Program-made: the position numbers and the translations under genes
The notes under the pieces: generated by a model
The model's input: the letters and a program-made list of their open reading frames with translations, nothing else
What the model was told of the DNA's origin: nothing
The model's database searches: none
In this document: one piece after another, positions 33,201 to 45,559 of the stretch
Layout of the letters: each line of letters opens with the position of its first letter
Position numbering within the stretch: the first letter of the stretch is position 1
From: Pogostemon cablin
Taxonomy: Eukaryota; Streptophyta; Magnoliopsida; Lamiales; Lamiaceae
DNA length: 64,000 nucleotides
Assembly (NCBI GenBank): GCA_023678885.1
Contig: CM042958.1
Location: 17,416,852 to 17,480,851 of the forward strand
Reading direction: 5' to 3'

Positions 33201-34907
33201 CATATTAACTAATAAAATATAATAATTATTGACTTTGACCAACGTATAATTAAAAGAAGTTAATAATCAAATAATTAAAAAAATTATTTTGTGAATTCAT
33301 CCCACAGGGTTTTTTTTAACGAATAACTATTACTCATCAATTAATAAACTAATATTATTTTAAATAATAAATTATTATTTGTCCTCTAATTTTCTATTTC
33401 ATGATTTTCTTATACTTTTATTGTGATAAATTAAAATTTATCATTTTAAAAAATAATAACTAGTCATTCTAAAAATAAATAATCCTTATTTTAAAAATGG
33501 TAGGTCTTGCATGAGATCGTCTCACGTGTAACCAATTTTCACTTTTTAAAATAATTATTACTTTCGTTATAAAACGTTATCACTTTCGCTATAAAATGTT
33601 ATCACTTTTTATTTATATTATAAATTATTTATTAAATAGTATTATCACTTTTTATTAATTTATTATCACTTTCCTATATAAAAGTTATCACTCTCTGACC
33701 GTCACCTAAGGTCTTATAAGAGACGGTCTCATACAAGTCTTTGCTATAATAAAAATATGCATGCACACACTATGTCTGTTTTGAATTTAATAATTCTTAT
33801 TTATATTTCTAAAATTCATACCTAAATTTAAAAATCATCTATACACATTTATAATTATTTTTTATGACTAAACAGGAACCTATTAAAAGAAAAAATAGTG
33901 AATTGTTATGTAATTATATATTACTCCTATAATAATAATTAAACTAATTAATTATAGTCAATAAAAAAATCATAGAATTCATATTTATGATAATTGCACA
34001 ATTTACGTAATAAATAATTAATATACATAAAAGTTTCCGTAATAATTAATTTTAACATAAATGCGATATGTCATCTAATTAAAATTTCTTATTATTTTGA
34101 CATATGGTCAAATACTCAATGTCTAAAAATGTCATATAAGCATCTAAACTCCATGTACATTTGATATATAGGACAAACTATTATAGAGACAACAAATGGC
34201 GTAGAAACTCACAATTAGTATATTTAAGATTTTTTCAAATTTAAATTTCTCTATATATATCTACAATCCTATTAATTTTATCTCACTCTTATTATACATT
34301 ATTTCTGTTCCTTTAATACTTTTTCTTCCTTTTCTCTATCATACTTCATTTATTTAGTCAACTCAATTAATATTTGATATGACATGAAGTTTAAATTTAT
34401 CCTACCAAATTTCAAAAAAAATATGAAATAACACCGTTAAATATTTTGAGAAGAAAAATCATCGATATTTTAATACGTTAATGCTTTTAGACAAGAGCGG
34501 TTCTTGGCAGTGCCTTGTTAAAAATCCTACATGATGGAAAACTGGGTGAGCTTTTTCGTTTCTTCATAAGCCCAATAGTTTGGGCTGAAGATTAGATCAA
34601 CAAACATTCTTAATTCATCACCTTAAGAAAATCTATTATAGTTTGTCCAACCCCCTAAATAGTCCACCCCAATTTTATATTTGTAATAGGAAACTTCTTT
34701 AAAAATATTACAGCATGCATATTATATGTATACAGTCGAACCCCATAAAATAATTATTTAATAAATTAATAACCACGATAAAAATAATTTATTTAGTTTT
34801 ATTTCAAAACTTATTCAAATTTGGGTATCAATTAATTAAATAATAAATAATATATATTTTTTAAAATCTAACTATATATTTAAAGTCTCAACAAAATTAT
34901 AAATTAA
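30242..34907. other. Long AT-rich spacer, no recognised protein gene
   Basis: About 30690-31690 stands out. A CT-rich segment (30815-30900) and a more GC-balanced stretch (30890-31350) look like transcribed UTR or exon DNA, possibly captured by a transposon, but no frame matches a family I know. Near 34725 a CAGTCGAACCCC word resembles another transposon end. A MITE lies at 33502-33741. The rest is low-complexity AT DNA. Confidence 0.35.
33502..33741. mobile_element. MITE, GAGACCGTCTCAC family
   Basis: The left end AGGTCTTGCATGAGATCGTC and the inverted right end AGACTTGTATGAGACCGTC form imperfect terminal repeats. The core repeats TTATCACTTT several times. No TSD could be fixed. Confidence 0.6.
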
Positions 34908-35362
34908 TAAAGAGTTCCTTTTCCTTTTTTACACACATGAGATGAGACTCACACACACCCACTAATACAATTAAAATATGGGACTTACACCCCACTAATA
35001 CAACTACCCATTATACATTAAATAATGACAAAAACTTGTGTGCACATGAGCGTACGGACCACATTCCATGCGCCTTTAGAATTTTGTGTTAAATTGTATA
35101 CTCTTTAGTATAAAAATATGTACCCTTTATTTTCTAAAGAAAAATAAAAAATATTAATGAAAAATGTATACTCTTTACAACAAAATAGTGTACCCTTATT
35201 AATTAAAGTGTATAATACCCTTTAAATCAAAATAATACTCCATACCCTTACTATAATACTAAATTCTAAAGATGCACGGTGTGCCCCGGGCACAAGAGTC
35301 CCACGCTTAAATAATAACTTATTAATCCACGTGTCAAAAAGCAAAAGATCCTCGGGAGGGAG
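34908..35362. mobile_element. Stowaway-like MITE disrupted by a MULE MITE
   Basis: The internal order (CACATGAGACTCA, ACCCACTAATACAATTAAAATATG, CAACTACCCATTA, then TTATTAATCCACGTG and CGGGAGGGAG) matches other Stowaway-like copies, but it is interrupted at 35027-35306. The left end is too decayed to place exactly. Confidence 0.65.
35027..35306. mobile_element. MULE-type MITE, GAGTGAGGCTC family, nested
   Basis: It is flanked by identical TTAAATAAT (35018-35026 and 35307-35315). The inverted right end reads GCGTGGGACTCTTGTGCCCG, the family terminus. The 280-bp body has GTATACTCTTTA / TTGTATACTCTTTAG-like words also found in 40569-40821. Confidence 0.82.
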
Positions 35363-35364
35363 TA

Positions 35365-37067
35365 TATATATATATATAATTTAACTTGAACATTTTAAAA
35401 TAATTTAAAAGTATATGATTGATTAATTTAGATAATTCACAATTTACATATTAATTACAAATATTTAATTTTATTATTTTATTGTATTTCTTTTTTCATC
35501 TTCCCATAGATGTATTTATATGTGTGCTTAGTAATGATAATCAAATAATACAATTTAACTACTATTATTGTTTAAACTGTGAATATCCTAAATTATGTAA
35601 TCATAACATCCTAATCAACATTTTTTTTAATACTCTCCCAGTCACATTTTCATGTTCTTATTAATTGTATGCACGTAAATTAAGAAAATTTATTTTTAAC
35701 TTACTTCTGAGGTTGCTTGTATTTTTTTTATAATGATAAAATATGTTATGTGTGCTTAATTTTAAAATTAAAGTTTTTTAAAGGGATATAAGTTATTTGT
35801 TCATGTATTTTTTTTTTCTCCTTTTATACAAGTATAAAGTTGAAATTGGGATTGAAGAACATAAAACATTCTTTATGTATATAATCTCTTTAAATTAATA
35901 AATTATTAATTTATTGATTATATAATACCTTTAAATTAAATTAATAAAATTCTCCTATTCTAATAATATTAATGTATAGAATTTTTAGTTACATGTAGAT
36001 GCACAAGTATCTAACTCTTTATGTATTTCTCGAGCGCATGCACTCCCAATTTATATATATTTTCTTCAATTGTAAAATTTCAAAATAATATAATTATATT
36101 CATTTGAATAACTATGCATATAATTAATACGAACGTAATACAACATGAGCGAGTCAAAATACTATGTGGTGCGACCGTGTGAGGGCTTATTTATGTCTTA
36201 CGAATTGTTTGAGTTGAGATTATCATTTTAAAAATATAAAAATATAGGAATATTATTTTCTATTTAAAAACACACGTTTTTTTATTTTTATTTTTTATGT
36301 ATGAACAAATATCTAAAACTGTTACTATGAGTCTAAGATTCAAGTGATTTAAGATAGAGATTTTTTTTAAAAATTTTTTTTTTTTATGTTTTCATCTCAG
36401 ATAATGTTATGCATATCACCAATTATAACTCTAAAGATAAGAGGCCAACAAACCAGTTTTCTTGTATTGTTTCTTTGTCTTCAACAACTTACCAAAGTCA
36501 CATGTGTTGTCACACTTAGTTGATCACTAAACATAATTGAGTATTTATTGTCTATGTATAGTAACTGTTATATTTAAATTTTATATAACTAAATATATAT
36601 ATATATATATATTTATTTTTTTTTAATTGTTTAACTTTAATACAGAGTTGGTTACAAGAATAAATATAATTTGGCCTCAAGCTAACCTCAACTATACACG
36701 TAACCTCATAATAACTTTTGTTGGACCAATTATTTAAAAAAAAAAACTACTTTAGCTTAATTAATTAAAGCATATATAGATGTAAATAAATTAAGGCAAT
36801 TATGCTAATTATTAAACCTACTCTAAATAGAGGTTAAATATTAGTAATTATTGATAATATCTATTCTCCAACATCTCCTCATGAGAATCAATGGGGCACC
36901 ATTATTGCTTTTGACCATTTTGATGATTAAAGTTGTATACACCTCTGCGCATGAAATTAAGACGACATTTTTGTATCTACTTTTTCCCTTTTTTTTAAAA
37001 AAATAAAAATAAAATTATTTTATTAGATTCATTGGAAACATCACACTCATATTGCAAATAATGCTTA
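35365..37067. other. AT-rich intergenic DNA, no gene recognised
   Basis: Poly(T)/poly(A) runs and a short (TA)n tract near 36592 are present. No frame or element boundary can be supported. Confidence 0.35.
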
Positions 37068-37076
37068 TTATAATAA

Positions 37077-37436
37077 AGCTAATTATAATGTGCATTCGGG
37101 TGCATCTTAAAATAGGATTAACTCACTTTCAAAAACATATACAAATATAAACAAAAACATATAAAATTATGAACAAAAATTTATGTAATTTAATTCTTAG
37201 TTTTTTTAATGAAAAATTGAATGTAAAAAATATACAATTATTAAAAAACATGTATACACTATTGAATAAAAAGTTATACACATATGGATGCTAATTTTTT
37301 TAGTAAAAAATTTAATGTGAAAAAAATATACAATTATTAAAAAACACGTATACAAAATAGAATAATATATATACAAAATAAAATAAAAAGTTATAGGAAT
37401 ATGGGTGCATAGCACCTGGACATCTAATATCAACTC
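37077..37436. mobile_element. MULE-type MITE, GGGTGCAC family, copy 2 (inverted)
   Basis: This 360-bp element is flanked by identical TTATAATAA (37068-37076 and 37437-37445). It reads as the reverse complement of 6462-6814, starting AGCTAATTATAATGTGCA and ending GGACATCTAATATCAACTC. Confidence 0.87.
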
Positions 37437-37543
37437 TTATAATAAGTAAGTACATATGTCACAAAAAATATTATGTTTTGATGTTATATATAAAATGCAA
37501 ATTACAGGAAAAAAATATATATAGTGAGAGTCGGAAAGTTATA

Positions 37544-37746
37544 TTTTTTTCGTCTCGCTCAAACGTCACCGGTTGCTTTTTATGCGTAAATTAAGAAGTA
37601 TTATTATTTTATGTGTAGTGGGTAGTTGTATTAGTAGTGAGTGGTGGACCACATGTGGTACCTTTTTATTAAAAGTGGGAAACGGGGACATTTGGATGGA
37701 ACGCCCAATATAGTAAAATGATGACCTTTCTGTGGGACGGAGGGAG
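37544..37746. mobile_element. Stowaway-like MITE
   Basis: The right end GTGGGACGGAGGGAG is intact and the left end (TTTTTTTCGTCTCGCTC) is decayed. The internal blocks GTAGTGGGTAGTTGTATTAG and GGGACATTT are shared with other copies. Confidence 0.75.
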
Positions 37747-37945
37747 CATTTCTTTCGTCCAATCTCAATCTTTACATATTTTTAATAATTTTGGAGTATC
37801 ATTTCAATATTTTCTTTATTAGTTTTCATTAAAAAAATTAATTAATATGAAATTCATAGATAAATTACAGTATTATATAATACTTATTTCGTATATAAAT
37901 AAATATAAAAGAAATGAAGGAAATTGTAGGCAAGTAAAACTAGAT

Positions 37946-38265
37946 AAAGTCTCTTGTGAGACGCTACTTATGTGAGATCATTTGTGAGACGTATTAAAAT
38001 ATGTCTATTATATAAATAAAGTATATTTAATAGTTGTTAAAATATGTTTTGTAAAGTATATGATGAAGGATGAATTAAAGGATGATTTTAGGATGTTTTG
38101 TAAAGTATATGATGGAGAATGAATTAAAGGATGATTTTAGGATGTTATAATATGATTTATTGTTAACATACTTTAAATACAAATAAACATATATTATTTA
38201 TATGATAAACATACTTTAATAATGGATCAATCCGTCTCACAAGAGAGTGCCTAAAACTTGTGATA
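37946..38265. mobile_element. MITE, GAGACCGTCTCAC family, with internal duplication
   Basis: Left AAGTCTCTTGTGAGACG and right CCGTCTCACAAGAGA form inverted repeats. A 48-bp unit (TTTTGTAAAGTATATGATG to GATGATTTTAGGATG) is tandemly duplicated inside at about 38047-38142. Confidence 0.6.
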
Positions 38266-38269
38266 TGTC

Positions 38270-39663
38270 AAAAACAGAAAATCAACATTGGTTCTTGTAT
38301 TCGTATTTTTCCGTTGGGATTGTCGCGCTTCTGAACACGTCTTTTTCCTTCGGCAAAAATAAGGTAAATAGAATAGTTAGGTCTCTATTTCACAAAACAA
38401 TTAACTTTAAAAAATAAATTTCAATTTAAAAAAATAAAATAAAATAAAATAATACTGTATGTAATGACCCCATGAGTACTGCCCCTGTACCACCATAGGT
38501 GAGTTAGAAAGATTTTACTCGGCTACAGTGAGTGTTTGAATTTATCACACTAGATATTTTCTTTTATTCCAAATGAGTATTTTTTGTCACTGGTTATATA
38601 ATATATATATATATATATATATATGAAGAGAAGAAAATTTAATCATTGCTTTCCCAGAATTTATACTTTCTTTTAGGATATAATTTTTCCTTTTTCACGT
38701 CACTCTTTATGTGATTTACATATACGAAGAGAAGAAAATTTAATCATTATTCTCTCATAGTTTATACATTTCTTTTAGGATATATATTTATGTGTTATTT
38801 ATTCAATAATATAGCGTAAAAAATATTACATCAAAATGAAATAGAAAATTTTAAGTATAAATATATGGTATTGTTGGGATTAGGGAAATTGGGTTGGTCA
38901 GGTGAAATTTCATGTTTCCTAAAGGACATTAAATTCAAACGTATAATCATGAACTAACTCAGTTGTCATCACTTATGATATACTCCCTTTTTTCCCAAAG
39001 TTGGAAACAAAATTATGAGTGAAGTGCTTTAGCATTTTTATTGTGGGGAGCAAAATCAATTTCCAAACATATATAATCTGCTTTTATTTCACGGGCACGA
39101 TTTAGGACATTATAATTAATTAATGTACCATGAAATTTTTATTTTATTTTTACTTAAATTAACTTGTTAATCCCTCCATCGTTCATTTTTTTTCACATTT
39201 GTGAATAGTGTGTTATTACCTTCTTAAGGGGTGTGAATTTTTTATTAGACGAATAAAAATAATAAGTGTAAATTTGTTTTTGGGATGGAAAGAGTAATAA
39301 CTTTTTTTTTATCAAAAGGTAGAATTTAAAAATATATATAATGTGATATTTTTCAAAATTAATTATAAAAAGTGTTATTTTTCATTATTTCTTCTTTATG
39401 TGCGGTGGGTTCATAGAATAAACAAGTTATGAAATTGCTTGCAACATATTCACTATCTTGCGATTCAGTATAAAAATGATTAATCAATTAATGTCAGATT
39501 TAAACCTTAAATCTTTTAGAAGCCAGTAAGAAAGGTTTTTTGTTTCAAAATCTTATTTAACTAATTATTTTCAATTAAAACAATATTATTATTAATTAAT
39601 ACTTATCTATTGCACACAAAAATATATTATATTTTGTTATTTGGTTTTTCTGACGAGTATACA
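38270..39663. other. AT-rich intergenic DNA, no gene recognised
   Basis: There is a short (TA)n tract near 38597-38624 and a repeated GAAGAGAAGAAAATTTAATCATT word (38624 and 38727). No reading frame can be supported. Confidence 0.35.
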
Positions 39664-39672
39664 TTTATTTAT

Positions 39673-40187
39673 GGATAATTATTTGATGTATGCGGGTGCA
39701 ATGTGCCATACACATTTATAAATAAAAATGTATATACATTAATGTATAAAAATATATGCACCTTGTTTGAGAATTTTCTGTTAATTTTTTTAATGAAAAA
39801 TTGAATATTACTAATGACAATTTTCTTTTAGCAACAAAAATGACAATTTTCTTTTAGCAACGGAATGTCAACTGATTTATTCTCTATTTTACCGACAGAT
39901 TCAATACATTGATAACTAACGAATTACCAAATGAAGCACTATATAAATTACCAACGGAATTGAATTTTCGTTGCTAAAAATTTACCAACCGCCGCTTTAC
40001 CAGTAGAAATTTACTAATGAATTTCGTTGCTAATCTGTTAGTAAACCAATTTAACAATGAAATTAAGACTTTTACCAACAGAATATTTTATTGGTAAAAA
40101 TAATTTTTTTTAGTTATATACATTATTGAATAAAAATTAATACACATAGAGATACATGTGTGCACCGAATGCACATGATATCAACTC
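39673..40187. mobile_element. MULE-type MITE, GGGTGCAC family, copy 3, interrupted
   Basis: The left part (TTGATGTATGCGGGTGCA) and right part (TGTGTGCACCGAATGCACATG then ATATCAACTC) are the two ends of the family seen at 37077. Flanking 9-mers TTTATTTAT (39664-39672) and ATTATTTAT (40188-40196) match at 8 of 9. A CACTA-like element splits it. Confidence 0.75.
39807..40117. mobile_element. CACTA-like element, diverged sibling of 22845-23244
   Basis: It shares long blocks with 22845-23244 (TAGCAACGGAATGTCAAC, TTATTCTCTATTTTACC, AATTTACCAACCGCCGCTTT). The terminal bases are decayed, so its ends are placed only to within about 10 bp. Confidence 0.65.
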
Positions 40188-40568
40188 ATTATTTATTTAT
40201 TTATTTTTGCAAATGAGACCCTGTAAAAAAATTAAGTCAATATCCTGATAAAAATGTAATAAGTATTACATTATTTGCCATTAATTTAAATTAAAATTAA
40301 GGGTGAAATAATAAAAGTATCACAAAAATGTACAGAATACCATTAATCATCAATATACGTCATAAAATAAATAATGTACATCTTATTGAAGAGAAGAAAA
40401 TATATATTAAAATAAAATATAATACTCTTAAATACTCTTCTACAAATAAAAGACGAACTTTTTTCACAAATTACGAATATACGGTAACTAAGAATTTCTT
40501 TGTAAGAGGGAGGGAGCAATTAATTGGATAATATTCATGATGAGCACCACATGGATGTTTTATATATG

Positions 40569-40821
40569 AGTGAGGCTTGCACCCAGTGCACACCGCCTTT
40601 AGAATTTAGTATTATAGATAATGTTATATTGTTTTGTTTTAAATGGTATAACTTTAATTAATAATGGTACACCATTTTGTTTTAAAGGGTATACACTTTT
40701 TAATAATATTTTTTATTTTTCTTCACAAAGTAAAGTGTACATATCTTTATACTAAAGGGTATACAATTTAACAGAAAATTTTAAAGACGCACGAAGTGTA
40801 TCCGTGCACCCGGTGCACACA
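40569..40821. mobile_element. MULE-type MITE, GAGTGAGGCTC family
   Basis: It begins at AGTGAGGCTTGCACCCAGTG. The right end inverted reads GTGTGCACCGGGTGCACGG. Flanks TTATATATG and AAATATATG match at 7 of 9. Confidence 0.65.
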
Positions 40822-41127
40822 AAATATATGTGGGACCTGATTTTTCTATGACTTAACTACGCGTTGAAATAAACATTTTTTAGAATTCTTCCTTGCTTCT
40901 TTACTAATAATAATGGAGGATTAATTTTTTAAATTAAAGAAAATAATAAAGTAATGTAATTGGCAAATTGCTCGACCTGAATATCTGCAAATATCATTGA
41001 TTAATGATATTGAACGTGGACGTCATACTCTAACATTGTGTTCATTTTGAATTTTAAAAATTATTTTTGATCTTTAAAATGTAGGTTTAAGTCAGAGTGC
41101 TATAAGTTTGAAAATTATGAATAATGG

Positions 41128-41129
<2 letters not shown>

Positions 41130-41183
<54 letters not shown>
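41130..41183. repeat. (TA)n microsatellite
   Basis: An uninterrupted TA run of about 27 units lies directly left of a degenerate Stowaway-like MITE. Confidence 0.95.
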
Positions 41184-41184
<1 letters not shown>

Positions 41185-41185
<1 letters not shown>

Positions 41186-41360
41186 CCTAAAAAGTCTAAC
41201 TTTTTTTTTACACATATGAGACATATACATACCCACTAATACAATTAAAATATGAGGTTCACACTTCCACCAATACAACTACCCACTACATATTAAATAA
41301 TAATACTCCTTAATCGACGTGCAAAAAGCAAATGCAACCCTTTAAATGGGATGGAGGGAG
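41185..41360. mobile_element. Stowaway-like MITE, left end decayed
   Basis: The right end AATGGGATGGAGGGAG lies next to TA. The internal blocks CACTAATACAATTAAAATATG and CTCCTTAATCGACGTGC are typical of the family. The left end is unclear because it abuts the TA tract. Confidence 0.7.
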
Positions 41361-41635
41361 TATATATATGTTTGGTTTGAGTTTTGATATGGTATGATTT
41401 TATTAGAGAAAAATATTATAGGTGCAATAGAGTATTAATTGATGATATGACAGAAAAAATAGAAAAAAATATTAAGGATAGATAATGTATTATAAGGTAT
41501 TAATTAAGGTGGAGCCAAAGTGATAAAGAACATTTAAAGCCACGCACTACACATTAAATATTATACTTCTTAATAATACGTGTAAAAAGTAAATCGATTC
41601 ATTGTAAGAAGAAGAAGGGAGTATATCCTATCCTA

Positions 41636-41858
41636 CTTCCTCTATCCTTCTGAAGATTTACATTTGTTTTATACATGAATTAAGGTATATAATATTTTAA
41701 TGTGTAGTGAGGTGAAACATATAATATTTTAATATATAATCGGTAATTGTATTAATCATGTTTGTGTGAGTCTCATACACTATATAGAGAAATGTAAACT
41801 TTATGAGGGGATGCCTAGAATGAAAAATGTGTAAACGTTATGGTGTGAATGGAGGGAG
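41636..41858. mobile_element. Stowaway-like MITE
   Basis: Degenerate ends CTTCCTCTATCC and GTGAATGGAGGGAG are flanked by TA. The internal order is typical of the family. Confidence 0.7.
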
Positions 41859-41870
41859 TATGAAATAATA

Positions 41871-42046
41871 CTTCCTCTGTTCACCCCCAAAGGTATGCAA
41901 TTTATCATTTTATACGTATGCTTTAAATGTACTCCATTTCTTATTTTGTAAAGAAAAAACTCACGCATACAACTAATATAAGTAGACACAACACATTTAA
42001 TAATAACATGTGAAAAAATAATTTGTACCATTCGGGCTAATGGATG
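41871..42046. mobile_element. Degenerate Stowaway-like MITE
   Basis: It starts CTTCCTCTGTTCACCCCC after TA and ends in a decayed TTCGGGCTAATGGATG. Internal GTGAAAAAATAA-type words fit the family weakly. Confidence 0.5.
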
Positions 42047-42294
42047 TATTACCATATCCTAGAGTAAATCTTTAAATTATCACAAAGTAAAATACTACAA
42101 GAATGAAATTATAATTATATTTTTAATATTAGCGCTAGACCCTAAAATAGTTATGGACCACAACATTTTATAGATGTCTGGTAAAATAGACCATGAATTA
42201 CTCAAGAGTAAAATATGGCAAAAACTTGGTGCGGATGTTTCACGAAACTCATATGCGAAACCAATAAAATTGCTGACATTTTAATAAAATATTA

Positions 42295-42569
42295 CTCCAT
42301 CAGTCCCAAAGATAAGTTCTCGATTACGGTAGATACGGAGTTTAAGAAAAAAGTTATTTTTTGCTTTACTTTTAGGGGTAGTTTGGTATTTTTAAGTAAT
42401 AAATAAATTATAAAGTAAGTTGTGTGAGTTGTAAAGGGATGAAAATTTTGAAATTAAAGTGTGTTGTGGGGTTATTGATTTGTGTGTATTTCCTTATTTG
42501 GGGTGTAAACAATTGTTTATGGGACAAACAAATATTGAAAGTGTGAATTTGTTTATGGGACGGAGGGAG
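42295..42569. mobile_element. Stowaway-like MITE
   Basis: Left CTCCATCAGTCCC and right GGGACGGAGGGAG are flanked by TA. It is about 275 bp. Its internal sequence differs from most other copies here, so it is a different subfamily. Confidence 0.8.
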
Positions 42570-42811
42570 TATATTATTTTAAAAAAAAGTAATAGTTGTT
42601 AAAGTGAATTATTTTATAAATAATTTTTAATATAAAAAAATGATAATATATATCTTTATTAAAAATATTAACTAATTAAAAGAATGTTCTAATCGTTCTA
42701 CCTAGTCTTGTAGCTTAACTAAATTAACCCAAAGGAAAAAAAAATACTCAATCCGTTAGTCTTGTTATTCTTTTTTTAATATCGTAAGGGTCGTTTTCTT
42801 GTGGGTATGTG

Positions 42812-43537
42812 TAGAGATGTTAATACGGTCCGGGACCGTAAGTCCGTTCCGTTTAACCCGAAAAATATGTAGGTTTATGTTTGTATAAGTAATTGCCCGT
42901 TTAAATCAGGTCATTTTTAGCTCGAACCGATTAGCCCGCGGCCCTATAGAGCTAACTCATAGGTTAATAGGGCTGGCCCGATTAGCCTGATTAAATTTTT
43001 TATAATAAATAATTAATTAATAATATACTTAAATTATTAAAATTAATAATATTTTTTAAGTTAACAAATAATTTCTATTGATAATTATATTTAATAATAA
43101 TTTAATATCCTCTAACTTTCTACGTTTTTGTTGGTTTGCCATTTTAAATAAAATAATTTAAGAATAAAGTATGTGAGACATTTTAAAAAGTAATATTGAA
43201 AATAAACTATCTTCATTCACAAATAATAATAAATTATTTGAAATCCTAAAATTCTTTTTAATTTTTTACGTATAAACTTATAAATTTATAGTTTATTATT
43301 AATGTTAGAACAACATTTAATATATTTTAATGTTTAATTATATTTCAAATTAAATTAATATTTATTTATTCACCTACCCATTAGTGGCTCGTTTAGACCG
43401 AGACTCGCTAGGGTTAGGGTTAGGTTCGCATAAATGACAGTCTGTTTAACATGGACCGCTTAACATGTGACCCGTTTAGCCCGTAGCCCTATAGGTCTGG
43501 CCCTGTAGGTTCAGGTCCAGCCCGTTTAACATCCATA
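42812..43537. mobile_element. Non-autonomous hAT-like element with GC-rich ends
   Basis: The ends TAGAGATGTTAA and TTAACATCCATA are inverted repeats. Flanks GGTATGTG (42804-42811) and GATATGTG (43538-43545) match at 7 of 8. Subterminal CCCG/GTTTAACCCG words repeat at both ends around an AT-only core, as in 16600-17551. Confidence 0.8.
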
Positions 43538-43704
43538 GATATGTGTCATACATGGATTGTATATAATGAGATTTGTTTGACTTGTGATTAATTTTATTAT
43601 TTGGTATTATGAAAAAGTGAGATTGTTCATAACTATGTATTAGTTATTTTAGGTTTGTTATTGCGTATTAACAAATGGAATAATAAGTAAAATGATATAT
43701 TTAA

Positions 43705-44156
43705 CCCTTATTATTATTAATATTATTGTTATTATTATTGTTATTTTTTTTTTTATTATTATTTATTATTATTCATCATTATTATTAATATTCTTATTAA
43801 AAGTTAGTAATTATTATTATTAATTATTTGTTATTATTATTATTAATATTATTTATTATTAATACTGTTATTATTTATTATTATTAATATTATTAATTAT
43901 TATTATTAATTATATTATTTATTAATAATATTATTATTATTAATATTAATATTATTATTTATTAATAATAATAATAATTAATTATTATTATTATTAATGT
44001 TATTATTATTATTTATTTAATAATAATATTATTAATTATTAATTAATATTATTATTTATTATTTATTTTTAATTATTATGATTATTAATTATTATTATTA
44101 ATGTCATTATTATTATTTATTTAATAATAATATTATTATTTAATAATAATAATAAT
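43705..44156. repeat. ATT/AAT-rich degenerate microsatellite tract
   Basis: About 450 bp consists almost wholly of TTA, ATT and AAT triplets with occasional interruptions. Several parts can pair with each other (TTATTATT with AATAATAA). Confidence 0.9.
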
Positions 44157-44422
44157 GGTAAAAGTAAGTATAATACCTAGGTATTAAATTGTGGTATTGT
44201 GTAACTCACCTATTGTGGTGGTACACACAATATCAATGAAAATGTATTATTAATTTCGGGCTAAAATAATACCGAACTGAAAGTATTATGAATACATCGA
44301 GATAAACGTGGTATATTACATCGATACCTAGCTAATACTGTCAAGCAAACCACCCTAAATATATTGTTTACTTTATACTATACTTTTTATCATGACATTT
44401 ACCAATACACTTCTATTGAATA

Positions 44423-44643
44423 CTCTCTCCGTCCACCTGAAAGGTTCACATTTTGTCATTTTGGGCGTCCTCACTAAAGGTCCCCATTTTTCTTTTTAAA
44501 CACATGAGACTCATACACATCACTAATACAATAAATTTATGGGACTCATACACCCCACTAATACAACTATCAACTACACCTTAAATAATAATACTCCTTA
44601 ATTCACGTGCAAAAAGCAAATGTCCACCTTTGTGGCGGAGGAG
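44423..44643. mobile_element. Stowaway-like MITE
   Basis: Ends CTCTCTCCGTCCACC and GTGGCGGAGGAG are flanked by TA. It is 221 bp. Confidence 0.82.
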
Positions 44644-44649
44644 TACTAA

Positions 44650-45559
44650 AAAATGATCAAATATTAAATGAATGGAGTATATACAATCATTAATATGGGT
44701 ATATATATTGATTTTTTTTCTTAAACACGTGTCCATGCTATAGACCAAGTTGATAACAACATTATGCTCTCTAGCCCCCCAAGTCAATTATTATCGCGAT
44801 TTTGGAGAAATAGTTGAATAATGTGTAGAATTGAAATCAAATGTTTTTATAATCAAATATATATGAATTAGAGATTTCAGAATGAGTTAATGTGTTAAGC
44901 TGATTTATGATACTCCATCGATCATAACCAACCATTTGATAGATTGTAATAAACGGATCAATTGTAGGTTGGTACGTCAAGAGTGAGACGAGATTTTGGT
45001 GGGTTAAATTTCGTTTCGTTATTTTTATTTAAAAAAATCAAAATAAACATATGAAAAATAAAATATTCAAATGGATTAATTGACTTAACATTCATAAATA
45101 TTAATTACTTTTGAAATTAAACAAAAAAATAACATGGTAAATCGATCCTATGAACCTAGCTTATTTTAACAGCTCTAGTATCTCGTAGTGTATTTCCCAA
45201 CCTTTTTAGTTTTCCTAAATTTGGCGCAGTCTCATGGAGTATTACAGTGTGTTTAGGATTTTTGTTAGTTACAATGGTTTTTTATGTGTGGTATACTATC
45301 CAATTTTATAGGCAATCTATTGTAACTACACTTATATGATTCACGTAATATTTTAATTATGTGTTTGCTCTGTATGTATAACAGTGGGTCCACAAAGCTT
45401 CTATAATTATAACAAAAAATGTAAATGAAGATTGCATTAATTAATTGTCTAATGTTATTCTGATGAGTTATTGTACACCGACATCATTAGATGAGTCTGT
45501 TTTCACCTAAAGATTTCAAAGAAAAAAAAAGTCCATTTGTAATTAGTATGTAATTACAC
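44650..45559. other. AT-rich intergenic DNA, no gene recognised
   Basis: No supported frame, tRNA or element boundary was found. Confidence 0.35.
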
